Position numbers and translations under genes: made by a program. From assembly GCA_910584985.1 (NCBI GenBank), contig CAJUDJ010000005.1:1-64000 (forward strand): a stretch of DNA of 64,000 nt, given 5' to 3'. This document shows, one piece after another, positions 7,608-16,554 of this stretch. The number at the start of each line of letters is the position of its first letter. Position 1 is the stretch's first letter. The DNA comes from an uncultured Eubacterium sp. Lineage in GTDB: Bacteria > Bacillota > Clostridia > Oscillospirales > Acutalibacteraceae. The notes below the pieces were generated by a model that worked only from the letters and a program-made list of their open reading frames with translations, did no database searches and was not told the DNA's origin.

Positions 7608-8633
7608 ATGTCAGAAGCAAAGATTTACTATCAGTCAGACTGTAACCTTGATTATCTTGCAGATAAAACAATTGCTGTTATCGGCTATGGTTCTCAGGGC
7701 CACGCCCATGCACTTAATTTAAAGGAATCAGGCTGCAAGGTTATCATCGGTTTGTATGAGGGCAGCAAATCCTGGGCAAAGGCAGAGGCACAGGGCTTTG
7801 AAGTTTTCACAACAGCCGAGGCTGCCAAAAAAGCAGATGTTATTATGATTCTTATTAACGATGAACTTCAGGCAGATGTTTATAAGAATGAGATTGAACC
7901 GAACCTTGAAGAGGGCAATATGCTTATGTTTGCACACGGCTTCAACATTCATTTCGGCACAATCAAGCCGCCGAAGTTTGTTGATGTAACTATGATTGCA
8001 CCTAAGGGCCCGGGCCATACGGTTCGTTCGGAATACCAGGCAGGAAAAGGTGTTCCTTGCCTTGTTGCTGTTGAACAGGATGCAACAGGCCATGCTCTTG
8101 ACAAGGCGCTTGCTTATGCACTCGGCATCGGCGGTGCTCGTGCAGGTGTTCTTGAAACCACTTTCAGAACCGAGACGGAAACAGACCTTTTTGGTGAACA
8201 GGCTGTTCTCTGCGGCGGTGTTTGTGCACTTATGCAGGCAGGCTTTGAAACGCTCTGCGAAGCAGGCTATGATCCGAGAAACGCTTATTTTGAATGCATT
8301 CACGAAATGAAGCTGATTGTTGATCTTATTTATCAATCCGGCTTTGCAGGAATGAGATATTCCATCTCTAACACAGCTGAATACGGCGATTATATCACCG
8401 GTCCGAAGATCATTACAGAAGACACCAAGAAAGCAATGAAAAAGATTCTTTCCGATATTCAGGATGGCACATTTGCCAAGGAATTCCTGCTTGATATGAG
8501 CCCGGCAGGCCGTCAGGTTCACTTCAAGGCTATGAGAAAGCTTGCTGCTGAGCATTCATCAGAAGCTGTAGGCGAAGAGGTTCGCAAGCTTTACAGCTGG
8601 AACAGTGAAGAAGATAAGCTTATCAATAACTGA
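7608..8633 (+). CDS. ilvC: Ketol-acid reductoisomerase
   Basis: A 341-residue class I enzyme that converts 2-acetolactate or 2-aceto-2-hydroxybutyrate to dihydroxy acids in isoleucine, valine and leucine synthesis. The Rossmann loop is GYGSQGHAHALNL; the cofactor-choosing loop contains EGSKSW, whose serines favour NADPH. The metal-site region is TETDLFGEQAVLCGG, and the C-terminal knotted helical domain is complete. The ribosome site GGAGG is six bases before ATG. It stands alone, without ilvBN or leu genes, behind the FadR-type regulator, and ends at a strong terminator. Confidence 0.97.
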   Translation: MSEAKIYYQSDCNLDYLADKTIAVIGYGSQGHAHALNLKESGCKVIIGLYEGSKSWAKAEAQGFEVFTTAEAAKKADVIMILINDELQADVYKNEIEPNLEEGNMLMFAHGFNIHFGTIKPPKFVDVTMIAPKGPGHTVRSEYQAGKGVPCLVAVEQDATGHALDKALAYALGIGGARAGVLETTFRTETETDLFGEQAVLCGGVCALMQAGFETLCEAGYDPRNAYFECIHEMKLIVDLIYQSGFAGMRYSISNTAEYGDYITGPKIITEDTKKAMKKILSDIQDGTFAKEFLLDMSPAGRQVHFKAMRKLAAEHSSEAVGEEVRKLYSWNSEEDKLINN

Positions 8634-8650
8634 TAAACCGTATATCTTTT

Positions 8651-8682
8651 AAGCGGATACTTCGGTATCCGCTTTTCTTTTT
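8651..8682 (+). terminator. ilvC terminator
   Basis: AAGCGGATAC-TTCG-GTATCCGCTT, a ten-base-pair stem with a UUCG tetraloop, followed by TTCTTTTTG. Confidence 0.92.
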
Positions 8683-8703
8683 GCAAAAATACAATATAAA
8701 AGT

Positions 8704-8730
8704 AAAAGGACAGGCACAGCCTGTCCTTTT
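8704..8730 (-). terminator. Terminator of the ddl-to-radical SAM operon
   Basis: AAAAGGACAGGC-ACA-GCCTGTCCTTTT perfect stem. It touches the stop codon of the minus-strand radical SAM gene and can also stop plus-strand transcripts. Confidence 0.85.
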
Positions 8731-10151
8731 TAATAATTATCGGGATTATAGTTTTTCTTTCCTTCGGGTGTATCTCTGTAATACTGGGTAAAGGGTTTAA
8801 AGCGTTCTTTTTCCTCCCATATCTCTTTGGCTTTCGGTGCCCAGCCTTTTGCATAGGCATCACATTTTGCACAAAGTGCCTCGGCGCTTTCTGTTTTCAG
8901 AAGGTTTGTTGATTTTGCGCCGCTTCGTTCCACCATTTTGCGCAGCGCCTGCGGATTTTCAAGCATAGGGCAGGGGCGCAGCATATTTTTATTAAAGGGC
9001 TGGCCTTTATAGTATTCATTAAAAAGCGGAGATTTCAGACATTCAAGAATGGATTTTTCACGGATATTGGAATCGGAATAATGAATAAATACGCACGGTT
9101 CGGCATCGCCTTCTGAATTGATATGAAAATAGTTTCTTCCGCCTGCTATACAGCCACCCACAAATTCAGCATCATTCTGAAAATCAACGGTAAAAATCGG
9201 TTTACCGGTTTTGCTGTTGCGCTTTTCACGCAGAGCTCTGTAAACATGCTCGCGCTGTTCAGGTGAAAGCAAAAGCTCTGTGTCTGCATCACTGCCAACA
9301 GGCATATAATGGAAATACCACATATATTTTGCGCCGCACGCAATCATTTTGTCAAAAAATGCATCGCTTGTTACGGCTTCACAGTTTTTGCTGGTATAGC
9401 ACACGGATGTGCCGAATATGCAGCCGTGTTTTTTCAGAAGCTGCATAGCATCCAGCGTAGTTTTGTAAGCGCCGATTCCCCGGCGGTTATCATTGGTTTC
9501 TTCTGTTCCCTCAACAGAAAGGGCGAGCCCGAAGTTTTTGCATTTTCTCAAATCAAGGCAGAATTCCTCGTCAACAAGTGTGCCGTTTGTATATGCCAGG
9601 AAGATACAGTCCTGATTTTCCAGTGCAAGTGTTATCAGATCTTTTTTTCTGATCAGCGGTTCGCCGCCGGTATACATAAAGAAATGTGTGCCCAGCTCTT
9701 TGCATTCACGAATAATTCTTCTCATTTCATCCAGCGTCAGATTCGATTTATAGCCGTATTCCGCCGCCCAGCAGCCTTTGCATTTCAAATTGCAGGCTGA
9801 TGTGGGGTCCAGCAGAACCACCCATGGAATATTGCAGTGCATTTCATCTCTTTTTTTACGCAGGGTTGCTGTTCCGATAAGGCCGAGATCAATGGCAAAG
9901 GTAAGTGCGGCATGCTGAAGAAAATCCCTGTCAACATCGTTTATTCCGTTAAACAGATATTGATGCCATATATTGTTTTTGTTAGAAATGATGTCAATAG
10001 GCACGGTAAAGGTGCTTTCGGGATACATTTTTCCGGCAAATCGTTTGCCGAGCTTTACAAGCCTGAGCATATTCTGCTTTGGGTTTTTATAAATGTACCG
10101 GAACACGCTTTTGCCTATTCCGTGAAGCATTCTGCTTCTTAATGATGACAT
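8730..10151 (-). CDS. Radical SAM/SPASM-like protein (paralogue of 56789-58219)
   Basis: A 473-residue protein. The [4Fe-4S]-SAM motif is CNLKCKGC (Cys120, Cys124, Cys127), followed by MYTGGEP and YTNGTLVD strands of the radical SAM barrel. A C-terminal cysteine region includes GGCIAGGRNYF, GDAEPCVF, LRPCPML and CAKC, consistent with an auxiliary cluster domain of SPASM type. An N-terminal helical domain of about 100 residues precedes the barrel. It ends the ddl-murI-DUF1934-argS operon, 23 bases after argS. A second copy of this family lies 47 kb away. Related proteins are common in gut Clostridia; I know of no assigned substrate and no precursor peptide is visible beside it. Confidence 0.85.
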   Translation of the reverse strand: MSSLRSRMLHGIGKSVFRYIYKNPKQNMLRLVKLGKRFAGKMYPESTFTVPIDIISNKNNIWHQYLFNGINDVDRDFLQHAALTFAIDLGLIGTATLRKKRDEMHCNIPWVVLLDPTSACNLKCKGCWAAEYGYKSNLTLDEMRRIIRECKELGTHFFMYTGGEPLIRKKDLITLALENQDCIFLAYTNGTLVDEEFCLDLRKCKNFGLALSVEGTEETNDNRRGIGAYKTTLDAMQLLKKHGCIFGTSVCYTSKNCEAVTSDAFFDKMIACGAKYMWYFHYMPVGSDADTELLLSPEQREHVYRALREKRNSKTGKPIFTVDFQNDAEFVGGCIAGGRNYFHINSEGDAEPCVFIHYSDSNIREKSILECLKSPLFNEYYKGQPFNKNMLRPCPMLENPQALRKMVERSGAKSTNLLKTESAEALCAKCDAYAKGWAPKAKEIWEEKERFKPFTQYYRDTPEGKKNYNPDNY

Positions 10152-10174
10152 AATTTGCCTCTCTTTTTGTTAGA

Positions 10175-11863
10175 TTACATTGATACGGGTGCATCAATTT
10201 TAAGCATTGTAAGAATATTTCTTATAGTATCTTTGACAGCTATGCAAAGATTTAATCTTGCCTGCATCAATCCCTCATCCTCACACATAACACGCTGTGC
10301 ATTATAGAATTTATGGAACAGCGTGGCAAGCGTTATCACATAATGTGTGATTTTTGCAGGATCATATACCTTTGCAGCTGTGATAATTTCATCTGTTAAT
10401 GCAGAAAGATGGCGGATTAATTCGAGTTCTTCGGGTGCATTCAGAAGATTAAGTTCTTCATCCGTTGCCTTGCGGATGGAAACACCGTTGCTTTCTGCCT
10501 TTTTAAGTATGGAACAGATGCGCGCATGGGCATACTGCACATAGTAAACAGGATTCTGGCTTGTTTCCTGCGCAGCAAGGTCAAGGTCAAAATCAAAATG
10601 CGAATTGGGCTCACGAAGATTAAAGAAGAATCTTGCGGCATCAATCGGTACTTCCTCCAGCAGAGTGGTGAGTGTGATGGCTTTTCCCGAACGCTTTGAA
10701 AGCTTTATGGTTTCGCCGTCCCTTACAAGCCTTACCATCTGCATAATTACGCAGTTCAGTCTGCCGGCATCTATGCCGAGTGCGGTAAGCGCAGCTTTCA
10801 TTCTCGGAACATAGCCGTGATGGTCTGCACCGAGAACATCAACAGCAATATCATTTCCTCTTGTTACCAGTTTATTATAATGATAAGCGATATCAGGCAC
10901 AATATAGGTGGGCAATCCGTTGGCACGGATAAGAACAATATCCTTATCATTTCCGTATTCGGAAGCTTTAAACCAGAGTGCTCCGTCCTGCTCATAGGTT
11001 ACGCCGAGTGCCTTGAGCTTTTCTATAACTTCTGTTACGGAGCCGTCATTGTGAAGGGTGCTTTCCTTGAACCAGCGGTCATATTTTATGCGGTATTGCA
11101 TTAAATCCTTTTCCAGTCCCGCTATATTTTTCGGAAGTGCAAAATCCACAAGCGCTTTTCTTCTCTCTGCACTGTCAGCATCGGCATAGCTGTCGCCGAA
11201 TTCCTCGGCAAATGCCTTTGCGTGTGCCGTTATATCTGCGCCGTGATAAGCATCCTCCGGCATTTCGATGCCGTCCTTATATAATTGCAGATAACGCACT
11301 TCAAGCGAGGTTGCAAATTTTTCAATCTGATTTCCCGCATCGTTTACATAGAATTCACGGCTTACATCATAGCCTGCATAATCCAGCACGGAAGCAAGAC
11401 AGTCGCCTATTGCACCGCCTCTTGCATTTCCGATATGCATCGGCCCTGTCGGATTTGCAGAAACAAATTCCACAAGCACCTTTTGGCTTTTTCCGAAATC
11501 GGATTTGCCGTAATCCTCTCCCTTGGCATCAATATCTTTCAGGATTTCTGTGTAATACTGCTGTGAAAGGAAAAAGTTTATAAATCCGGGTCCTGCAATT
11601 TCAGCTCTGTCAAAAAGCGTGTTTTCCAAATCAAGATGGCCTACAATGCTTTCAGCGATTGCACGCGGCGCTTTTTTAAATGCCTTTGCGCCTGTCATTG
11701 CCGCATTTGTTGAAAAATCGCCGTTTGCACTGTTTGACGGGCGTTCAATAATAAAATCGGGGATGGGCTCTGCCGGCAGTTCTCCGTCAGCAACAGCTCT
11801 TCCGAGTGCTTCCATAATTCTTTCTCTTAATTCTTTCTGCGTCTGTTTTACAAGTAAAGACAT
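10175..11863 (-). CDS. argS: Arginyl-tRNA synthetase
   Basis: A 562-residue class I synthetase that charges tRNA-Arg. It has the N-terminal Add-1 domain, the HIGH box in NPTGPMHIGNARGG, a KLSKRSG version of the KMSKS loop and the C-terminal anticodon-binding helices (PVYYVQYAHARI region onward). ATG 11863 is preferred: AGGAG lies eight bases upstream and the sequence begins MSLLVKQTQKEL; an in-frame extension 72 codons upstream would overlap the DUF1934 gene. Adjacency of argS and a DUF1934 gene is also seen in Bacillus (ywiB). Confidence 0.96.
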   Translation of the reverse strand: MSLLVKQTQKELRERIMEALGRAVADGELPAEPIPDFIIERPSNSANGDFSTNAAMTGAKAFKKAPRAIAESIVGHLDLENTLFDRAEIAGPGFINFFLSQQYYTEILKDIDAKGEDYGKSDFGKSQKVLVEFVSANPTGPMHIGNARGGAIGDCLASVLDYAGYDVSREFYVNDAGNQIEKFATSLEVRYLQLYKDGIEMPEDAYHGADITAHAKAFAEEFGDSYADADSAERRKALVDFALPKNIAGLEKDLMQYRIKYDRWFKESTLHNDGSVTEVIEKLKALGVTYEQDGALWFKASEYGNDKDIVLIRANGLPTYIVPDIAYHYNKLVTRGNDIAVDVLGADHHGYVPRMKAALTALGIDAGRLNCVIMQMVRLVRDGETIKLSKRSGKAITLTTLLEEVPIDAARFFFNLREPNSHFDFDLDLAAQETSQNPVYYVQYAHARICSILKKAESNGVSIRKATDEELNLLNAPEELELIRHLSALTDEIITAAKVYDPAKITHYVITLATLFHKFYNAQRVMCEDEGLMQARLNLCIAVKDTIRNILTMLKIDAPVSM

Positions 11864-11879
11864 TTTTGTTCTCCTATAT

Positions 11880-12311
11880 TTAATGAACTTTATTTTTTGT
11901 AAATACCATATCCACTGTGTTTTTTGATGCAACCGCACCGTTAAAATCAATATCATAGGCAAAGAAAAAGCTTCCGCTACCGCTTTCAATTCTGGCTTCA
12001 ATTTCCCTGCCGTAAATGCCCATAAGCATATTGCCTGCCTGTGTTCCGTAATGGCACAGATTGCGTTTTGCTTTTTCAATCATCAGGCAGCTGCCGTATT
12101 CGCCGGAACGCGTCATTTCAACTGCACTTTCATCCTTCTGAATTCTTACAGTAACCTTAACAGGTGCAAAGGGCGGTTCCTGCTGCTCCGTGTATCTAAT
12201 GACAAAAGCCGTGCCGTCATCCCGGATTGTGCCGGTTGTTGTAAGCTCTATACGGTCCTTCTGCCTGTCAACAAGCTGTGTTCCTGTTATTTTTAAAAGT
12301 ATTTTATCCAT
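11880..12311 (-). CDS. DUF1934 family protein (YwiB-like)
   Basis: A 143-residue cytoplasmic protein with alternating beta strands (KILLKITGTQ, IELTTTGTIRDD, FVIRYTEQ, VKVTVRIQ, RNLCHYGTQAGNMLMGIYGR), as in the calycin-like barrel of the DUF1934 family. Its function is unknown. It lies between murI (ten bases upstream) and argS (16 bases downstream). Confidence 0.85.
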   Translation of the reverse strand: MDKILLKITGTQLVDRQKDRIELTTTGTIRDDGTAFVIRYTEQQEPPFAPVKVTVRIQKDESAVEMTRSGEYGSCLMIEKAKRNLCHYGTQAGNMLMGIYGREIEARIESGSGSFFFAYDIDFNGAVASKNTVDMVFTKNKVH

Positions 12312-12321
12312 AAGCTAAGTG

Positions 12322-13128
12322 TTAATCCGTAATATTTCTGTATTCCACCTGATCGGAAATATCAATTCCGAGCAGTGTGTTTGCCATGGAAGAAAAATTC
12401 TGTATTTTGTCCGAAACAAAATATCTTGCTTCGCCTTTTCCGCTTATGTTGGACATTCTGTTTTCGCTTAAAATGCGTTTTGCTTCCATAACGGCTTCAT
12501 AACCGCTGTCTATCAGTGTTATATTATCGCCTACTACGCTCTGGATAAGCGGGGCCAGATGCGGAAAATGCGTGCAGCCGAGAATAATTGTGTCAACGCC
12601 GTCTGCAAGCAGCGGCGCAGAATATCTTTTTATAATTTCGCGCGAAATATAATCGTCTGTATCAATCCAGTTGTTTTCAACAAGCGTTACAAGCACAGGG
12701 CAGGATACGCCGGAAACACAGGCATTCGGGTTTAATCTCTGAATTTCCTTTGTATAGGAACCGCTGTTTATGGAGGCTGCGGTTGCCATTACGCCGATTC
12801 TGCCGTTTTTTGAAGCTTTAACGGCTGCAGCACAGGAGGGTTTAACAACACCCACAAATTTTTCTTTTATCTGTGAGGTGGCCTGAACGGCAACCGATGA
12901 AACCGTGCCGCAGGCAGCCATAATCAGCTTGCAGTCAAATTTTTCAAGAAAAGCAATATCCTCTTTAGCAAAGGCCTCTATGGTCTGTTCGCTTCTTGAA
13001 CCGTAAGGAACACGCTGCGTATCTCCGAAATATACGATGTTTTCCTCAGGCAGATATTTCAGCACGGCTTTTACAGCGGAAAGACCGCCGAGCCCCGAAT
13101 CAAATATGCCGATAGGCCGTTTATCCAT
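12322..13128 (-). CDS. murI: Glutamate racemase
   Basis: A 268-residue enzyme that makes D-glutamate for peptidoglycan. Opening motif IGIFDSGLGGL, substrate loop FGDTQRVPYGSRS, and the two catalytic cysteines: Cys73 in AACGTVSS and Cys185 in LGCTHFPHL. The first site usually reads ACNTAS; here the Asn is Gly. I regard this as a lineage variant, not a loss, because both acid/base cysteines are intact. It overlaps the ddl stop by one base, so both peptidoglycan-precursor enzymes are translated together. Confidence 0.95.
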   Translation of the reverse strand: MDKRPIGIFDSGLGGLSAVKAVLKYLPEENIVYFGDTQRVPYGSRSEQTIEAFAKEDIAFLEKFDCKLIMAACGTVSSVAVQATSQIKEKFVGVVKPSCAAAVKASKNGRIGVMATAASINSGSYTKEIQRLNPNACVSGVSCPVLVTLVENNWIDTDDYISREIIKRYSAPLLADGVDTIILGCTHFPHLAPLIQSVVGDNITLIDSGYEAVMEAKRILSENRMSNISGKGEARYFVSDKIQNFSSMANTLLGIDISDQVEYRNITD

Positions 13129-14195
13129 CAGATTTTTCCTCCTCTTGCCAATGCAAGCGCAATCAGTCTGTCTATAAGCTCTGCGTAAGAAACACCCACT
13201 GCTTCAAAAAGCTTGGGGTACATACTAATCGGTGTCTGCCCCGGAATAGTATTTATTTCATTCAGCAGAATTTCTCCGTTATTCCGTCTTACAAAGAAAT
13301 CTACTCTGGAAAGCCCCTCGCAGCCCAGCGCCTTATAGGCCCTCAGAGCCACGGCTCTGATTTTATTTCGTTTTTCTGCCGGAAGCCTTGCTGGAATCAG
13401 CGTCTGCGATTCGGGATTGTTATATTTTGCATCAAAATCGTAAAATTCGGCTGCCGCAAGAATTTCTCCCACCTCTGCAGCAACGGGCTCTTCATTTCCG
13501 AGCACGGCGCATTCAACCTCGAAGCCGTCAATAAATTCTTCAAGAACCACCTTTTTATCTTCTTTTAAAGCGGTTTCTATGCCTTTTTTGAGCTCGGTTT
13601 CATTTGATGCCTTTGAAATTCCCACGGATGAACCCGCATTTGCAGGCTTTACAAAAATCGGGGAAGAAAGCTTATCAAACGCTTCCGTTATGTATTTTTC
13701 AGGATTATTTCTGTATTCATAGGAAGAAAAGGAAAGCCATTTTGCCTGCTTTATGCCGACTGCATCCAGCACGGCGTTTGTAATGCCCTTATCCATACAT
13801 ACGCCGGAGGAGGTTGCATCGCATCCCACAAAGGGTATCTGCGCAAGCTGGAAAAGGCCCTGAATGGTGCCGTCCTCACCGTTTTTCCCGTGAAGAACAG
13901 GGAATACGGCATCCAGATAAATCTGTTTTCCGTCTTCTGTTACAATGCCGTGAATTGCCGTATCGGGTGTGATAAATGCTTTTTTCAGACTTGATGATTT
14001 CAGCCATTCGTCATTCGGAAGCAGATTTATATCATCATCAAATAAAAACCATTCTCCCGTTTTGGTAATGCCGATCAGCACAAGATTATATTTCTCTTTA
14101 TTTATATTTGATAGAATTCCCTTTGCCGAAACGGTGCTTACATCATGCTCTGATGAAACGCCGCCGAAAAGAACTGCGATTGTTTTTTTGTTCAT
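13128..14195 (-). CDS. ddl: D-alanine--D-alanine ligase
   Basis: A 355-residue ATP-grasp ligase that joins two D-alanines for the peptidoglycan stem peptide. Motifs are VLFGGVSSEHDVS, FPVLHGKNGEDG, the omega loop FYDFDAKY and the metal site LNEINTIPG. The Lys-Tyr in AKY is the Tyr-type loop of D-Ala-D-Ala enzymes, not the Phe type of D-lactate ligases. ATG 14195 has AGGTG nine bases upstream; a GTG four codons earlier is the alternative. It is the first gene of the murI-DUF1934-argS-radical SAM unit. Confidence 0.95.
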   Translation of the reverse strand: MNKKTIAVLFGGVSSEHDVSTVSAKGILSNINKEKYNLVLIGITKTGEWFLFDDDINLLPNDEWLKSSSLKKAFITPDTAIHGIVTEDGKQIYLDAVFPVLHGKNGEDGTIQGLFQLAQIPFVGCDATSSGVCMDKGITNAVLDAVGIKQAKWLSFSSYEYRNNPEKYITEAFDKLSSPIFVKPANAGSSVGISKASNETELKKGIETALKEDKKVVLEEFIDGFEVECAVLGNEEPVAAEVGEILAAAEFYDFDAKYNNPESQTLIPARLPAEKRNKIRAVALRAYKALGCEGLSRVDFFVRRNNGEILLNEINTIPGQTPISMYPKLFEAVGVSYAELIDRLIALALARGGKI

Positions 14196-14225
14196 ATACG
14201 GGCTCACCTCATAAATATTCGTAAT

Positions 14226-14254
14226 ATTGTATCATATTAAATCCGTCAATTCAA
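14226..14254 (-). promoter_or_regulatory. ddl operon promoter
   Basis: On the minus strand: TTGAAT (complement of 14249-14254), 17 bases, TACAAT (complement of 14226-14231). It is divergent from the promoter at 14307-14335. Confidence 0.65.
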
Positions 14255-14306
14255 TATATAAAGAAAAGTATATTTAAAAAATAATCCTATTATTTCAAAA
14301 AATATA

Positions 14307-14335
14307 ATGACAAATTCACTTTATGCTGATATAAT
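14307..14335 (+). promoter_or_regulatory. Promoter of the unknown gene at 14384
   Basis: ATGACA (14307-14312), 17 bases, TATAAT (14330-14335). Confidence 0.7.
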
Positions 14336-14383
14336 AGTCGTATAATTTTTAAGAAAACAAACAAAATATGGGAGAGAAGTTTT

Positions 14384-15235
14384 ATGGAACTGACAGAAGC
14401 CTATAAAATTATAGAAAAATACCTTACGGATATGAATAACGAGCTTGGTTTTTCAAAGCTCAAAAAAGAAGAGGATAATCTTGCGTTTAAGGGAAATAAC
14501 GGAATTTACCGCCTTTCCTATGATGCCGAAGCACAGATTCTTTCGCTGGAATGCGCTTCTGAGGATAACGGGGACGAAACAAAATTTGAAACCGTTTCAA
14601 AATCTCTTTTTGAAGCCTCTGCGGCGGATGAACGCACCTGCCGTTCGGCAGCAAATGAAATTGCCGATGAGGTCAGAACACTTTTTGCCTCCAGAAAAAA
14701 GGTGGATATTGATAAGATAAAAATGCCCAAGGGTGTTTCAAGAGGTCAGGCAAAAAGCGGAATGGTAAGCTATGATGTGGATTCGCTTGCAAACCGCTTC
14801 GGTGTAATGTTTCCGGACCTAAAGGATGATATTAAGCGTAATATTATGGAATACGGCAGCTTTCTGCCCGAAACCTTTTTTGCCGAAACCGGCACGCCGA
14901 GGGTGCTTGAAATTATTAAAAACGGCAGCAGCGCGGAGCAGAAAAAACTGTTTAAAATGCTCAACGAGGTTTATGAGGACGGCACAAATGAGGTGCAGGA
15001 TATCATTGGCGTATCCATTCTCGGTGAAATGAAAAACGATCCGAAAATGATGGCTGTTGCCGATGAATATATGACGGAATATATGGCAGGCCCTGTTCAT
15101 GAAATCAATAAAATAACAGGGAAGAATAATAGGTGGACAAGAAAACTGAAAAATCCCCCTGCATATAAGCCGAAAAAGCAGAAAAAATCACGCTTCCAGA
15201 GTATGCTTTCCGAGGCACAGGCACAGCAGAGATGA
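14384..15235 (+). CDS. Unknown protein, helical, basic C-terminus
   Basis: A 283-residue soluble protein with no signal peptide or membrane segment. Residues 1-105 look alpha/beta (short strands around GIYRLSYDAEAQILSLEC). About 130-240 is a helical block: RFGVMFPDLKDDIKRNI, VLEIIKNGSSAEQKKLFKML, NEVQDIIGVSILGEM. The tail (about 250-283) is Lys/Arg-rich. The helical block recalls small immunity-type domains such as DUF7674, but I hold this only weakly. It has its own promoter, a GGGAGAGAAG ribosome site and its own terminator, so it is monocistronic. Confidence 0.75.
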   Translation: MELTEAYKIIEKYLTDMNNELGFSKLKKEEDNLAFKGNNGIYRLSYDAEAQILSLECASEDNGDETKFETVSKSLFEASAADERTCRSAANEIADEVRTLFASRKKVDIDKIKMPKGVSRGQAKSGMVSYDVDSLANRFGVMFPDLKDDIKRNIMEYGSFLPETFFAETGTPRVLEIIKNGSSAEQKKLFKMLNEVYEDGTNEVQDIIGVSILGEMKNDPKMMAVADEYMTEYMAGPVHEINKITGKNNRWTRKLKNPPAYKPKKQKKSRFQSMLSEAQAQQR

Positions 15236-15264
15236 ATAGAATAGGATAAACGATGTTTAATCCG

Positions 15265-15303
15265 GCCGCAGGCTTGTTTCTTTTGCCTGCGGCTGTTTCT
15301 TTA
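15265..15303 (+). terminator. Terminator after the unknown gene
   Basis: GCCGCAGGC (15265-15273) pairs with GCCTGCGGC (15285-15293), followed by TGTTTCTTT. The rest of the 15236-15468 gap holds the serC promoter. Confidence 0.88.
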
Positions 15304-15394
15304 CGGATGTTTTATGAATGTAAGGATATTTTTGGAAAGATTGATAAAAAAATATCAATCTGTTGTTAAATTTTACAAACTTAACCCATAACCA

Positions 15395-15422
15395 TTGACA
15401 AAAAGTTAAACATCTTTATAAT
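15395..15422 (+). promoter_or_regulatory. serC-serA promoter
   Basis: TTGACA (15395-15400), 16 bases, TATAAT (15417-15422). Confidence 0.8.
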
Positions 15423-15468
15423 AGGACATATGCTTTTCAGTAAGCTATATGAAAGAGAGGTTATTTTT

Positions 15469-16554
15469 ATGGCAAGAGTTTATAATTTCAGTGCAGGTCC
15501 TTCAACACTTCCTGTATCTGTTCTGGAAAAGGCAGGAGCAGAAATTCTGGATTACAAGGGTTCGGGTCAGTCCGTTATGGAAATGAGCCACCGTTCAAAA
15601 GTGTTTGATGAAATCATTAAGGAAGCAGAGGCTCTTATGAGAGAGCTTTATCAGATTCCCGATAATTATAAGGTTTTATTTCTTCAGGGCGGTGCGTCTG
15701 CTCAGTTTTCCGCTATTCCGCTCAATTTTATGAACGGCTCGGGCAAGGCAGATTATATTATCACAGGCCAGTGGGCGAAAAAGGCTTATCAGGAGGCACA
15801 GAAATACGGCGATGTTAAGGCAGTTGCTTCCTCTGCCGATAAAACCTTCAGCTATATTCCGAAAACAAAGGCTGAGGATTTCAGAGAGGATGCGGATTAT
15901 GTTTATATCTGCCTGAACAACACGATTTACGGAACGGTTTATAAAGAGCTCCCGCCCGTGGGTGATAAGGTGCTGATTGCCGATGTTTCGTCCTGTGCGC
16001 TTTCAGAGCCGCTTGATATTTCAAAATTCGGCGTTGTTTATTTCGGTGCACAGAAGAATGTTGCGCCGGCAGGTCTTGTTGTTGCCATTATCCGTGAAGA
16101 TCTTCTTGGCAAGGCAAGAGATATCTGCCCGGTTATGATGGATTATAAGGTGCAGGCAGATGCCGATTCCCTTTATAATACTCCTCCGTGCTGGACAATT
16201 TATATCTGCAAGCTTGTGCTTGACTGGATCAAGGAAACCTTCGGCGGTCTTGAAAAGCTGAAGGGATATAATGAAAAGAAAGCTGCCGTGCTTTATGATT
16301 TTCTTGACAGCAGCGAAATGTTTAAAGGCACAGTTGTTAAGGAGGATCGTTCCCTTATGAATGTTCCTTTTGTAACGGACAGTGAAGAGCTGAATGCCAA
16401 ATTTATAAAAGAAGCAACAGCAGCAGGCTTTGTAAACCTTAAGGGCCACAGAAGTGTTGGCGGCATGAGAGCTTCCATTTATAATGCAATGCCGATTGAA
16501 GGTGTTGAAAAGTTGGTTGCCTTTATGAAAAAGTTTGAGGAGGAAAACAAATAA
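15469..16554 (+). CDS. serC: Phosphoserine aminotransferase
   Basis: A 361-residue PLP enzyme that converts 3-phosphohydroxypyruvate and glutamate to phosphoserine. It begins MARVYNFSAGPSTLP, has the phosphate-binding LQGGASAQF and the PLP lysine in YFGAQKNVAPAG, with the late RASIYNAMP loop. ATG 15469 follows GAGAGG; an in-frame ATG 13 codons earlier lies too close to the promoter to be likely. Its stop overlaps the serA start as TAATG. Confidence 0.96.
   Translation: MARVYNFSAGPSTLPVSVLEKAGAEILDYKGSGQSVMEMSHRSKVFDEIIKEAEALMRELYQIPDNYKVLFLQGGASAQFSAIPLNFMNGSGKADYIITGQWAKKAYQEAQKYGDVKAVASSADKTFSYIPKTKAEDFREDADYVYICLNNTIYGTVYKELPPVGDKVLIADVSSCALSEPLDISKFGVVYFGAQKNVAPAGLVVAIIREDLLGKARDICPVMMDYKVQADADSLYNTPPCWTIYICKLVLDWIKETFGGLEKLKGYNEKKAAVLYDFLDSSEMFKGTVVKEDRSLMNVPFVTDSEELNAKFIKEATAAGFVNLKGHRSVGGMRASIYNAMPIEGVEKLVAFMKKFEEENK

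Noticed and set aside
7728..8555. A 275-residue open frame on the minus strand within ilvC
   Set aside because: It lies wholly antisense to a certain ilvC, is Cys/His/Asn-rich in the manner of shadow frames, and has no ribosome site.
11864..12079. N-terminal extension of argS by 72 codons
   Set aside because: It would overlap the DUF1934 gene, it shows no argS-like sequence, and the ATG at 11863 has an ideal ribosome site.
13128..14195. D-Ala-D-Lac or D-Ala-D-Ser ligase linked to vancomycin resistance
   Set aside because: The omega loop keeps the Tyr of D-Ala-D-Ala enzymes (FYDFDAKY), and no vanH, vanX or vanS-like gene is adjacent.
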